A stretch of DNA of 6,014 bases from Granulosicoccaceae bacterium (GTDB taxonomy: Bacteria; Pseudomonadota; Gammaproteobacteria; Granulosicoccales; Granulosicoccaceae), in the NCBI GenBank assembly GCA_023301405.1, contig JALZUX010000307.1, positions 1-6,014 of the forward strand, in the 5' to 3' direction. This document shows positions 5,533-6,014 of this stretch, piece by piece. The translations under genes were made by a program, and so were the position numbers. The notes beneath the pieces are model-generated. The model had not been told where the DNA came from. It searched no databases and was given only the letters and a program-made list of their open reading frames with translations. The first letter of the stretch is position 1; each line of letters opens with the position of its first letter.

Positions 5533-6014
5533 TCAGCTAATTTGGCGAATCATGTTCTTTACGCTGTGATCTAATATTCCCATTATATGTGAAATCATAT
5601 CGAGCCTTGGGAATGGGCTTGAAGGGTATTTAGGTTTTACATCAGGTGTATCAAGAAACCACGGGTTCATTGTTGTGGTCACCAAAGCTGCAACACTATT
5701 ACCCCCCGTCACTTGCATTTCGGCTTTCAATTGATCCAAAAATTCCATGCCGTGTATGGATTCATCGTACTCGGTACTTGATAGAAACAGATCGGGGATA
5801 GATTTTTCTCCATCTTCCCCCGGCAAGTATTCGAGCAACGAAAACTTGTTGTAAAGCTCACGGTTTAACATATTGGAAAGACCAACATCAGAGTTTGGTA
5901 CAAATTCTCCGTCTATATACTGTGCAGGAGTAAAAGCATAAGCGATGATCGCGGTATCTGAACCTAGCTCATCGAAAAACTCACGAAATTTTCGATCCCT
6001 TCTGTCAACAGTTT
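5533..6014 (-). CDS. Hypothetical protein, C-terminal part, cut by window edge
   Basis: The frame is open from the right window edge to TGA at 5533, giving 159 visible C-terminal residues. An ATG at 5871 would give 112 residues. It has no Shine-Dalgarno, and the 47 codons before it are open and protein-like (REFFDELGSDTAIIAYAFTP, 13-32 of the visible part), with no ATG, GTG or TTG among them, so the true start is most likely beyond the window. The visible part is soluble-looking, acidic in its middle (LLEYLPGEDGEKSIPDLF), with no membrane segment, then a stretch with ALVTTTMNPWFLDTPDVKP and KYPSSPFPRLDMISHIMGIL, and ends VKNMIRQIS. I recognise no family or catalytic motif. The tail meets the possible decayed plus-strand gene with an 8-base overlap. 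Confidence 0.7.
   Translation of the reverse strand, partial: TVDRRDRKFREFFDELGSDTAIIAYAFTPAQYIDGEFVPNSDVGLSNMLNRELYNKFSLLEYLPGEDGEKSIPDLFLSSTEYDESIHGMEFLDQLKAEMQVTGGNSVAALVTTTMNPWFLDTPDVKPKYPSSPFPRLDMISHIMGILDHSVKNMIRQIS

Larger units (their letters stand above)
5063..5540 (+). pseudogene. Possible decayed gene in three frame fragments
   Basis: Three successive fragments, each one base out of frame with the last, read like one protein. Fragment one (5063 to about 5260) includes SNEAVVNQLLLSDFPASSEP and LATRYLTSELATTISKK. At a run of seven A's (5255-5261) one extra A would continue into NKLQQISIAQLAELHLHAAA and TALLVADVKGTWEV, which ends at TAA 5362. One extra T in the TTT at 5360-5362 would then continue into LNHTKPNGPLGVNQLRSLVQ and on to ALLKFIKRSTRPAFS, stop TAA at 5538. 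Both repairs are single bases in short homopolymers, the commonest kind of indel, whether mutation or sequencing error. The joined product would be about 145-158 residues depending on its start; no start with a clear ribosome-binding site is visible and TTG 5102 is one option. I do not recognise the protein. Its end overlaps the stop of the minus-strand gene by 8 bases. Confidence 0.35.

Noticed and set aside
1..6014. Mobile elements, CRISPR arrays, tRNA or rRNA genes, integron attC sites
   Set aside because: No transposase or integrase motif, no regularly spaced repeats, no cloverleaf or rRNA sequence, and no attC-like pair of core sites was found on reading the sequence.

Overview
The window looks like chromosomal DNA of a flagellated gammaproteobacterium, possibly marine. 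The best evidence is a CheW that aligns closely with the enterobacterial protein as I remember it, an outer-membrane beta-barrel protein ending in Phe, and a near-consensus flagellar sigma-28 promoter. The genus cannot be set from the sequence alone. Coding density is low: three complete genes and one gene cut by the window edge, separated by stretches of about 275 to 750 bases. Two of those stretches hold what may be remains of decayed genes.

Layout. Bases 1-695 hold no convincing gene but carry a sigma-28-type promoter (184-210) reading towards cheW. Bases 696-1190 (+) encode a single-domain CheW adaptor with no other chemotaxis gene beside it. Bases 1191-1874 are non-coding with several inverted repeats, a possible decayed minus-strand reading frame (1506-1756) and a candidate promoter for the next gene. 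Bases 1875-3746 (+) encode an SLC13/DASS-type permease with two cytoplasmic TrkA-C (RCK_C) domains between its two membrane halves. A strong hairpin follows at 3783-3802. Bases 4022-4786 (-) encode an exported outer-membrane beta-barrel protein convergent with the permease. Bases 4787-5532 hold no intact gene, but three consecutive reading-frame fragments (about 5063-5540, +) join into one plausible protein if two single-base losses are repaired. From 5533 to the window end (-) lies the C-terminal 159 residues of an unrecognised protein whose start is outside the window.

The genes do not form one operon or pathway. CheW couples receptors to CheA in chemoreceptor arrays, the permease is an inner-membrane anion or dicarboxylate-type transporter of unknown substrate, and the barrel sits in the outer membrane. 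No mobile element, CRISPR array, RNA gene or clear new multi-gene system is visible. The points most worth checking are the distant sigma-28 promoter, the two possible decayed genes, the CheW residue changes, and the unidentified gene at the right edge.
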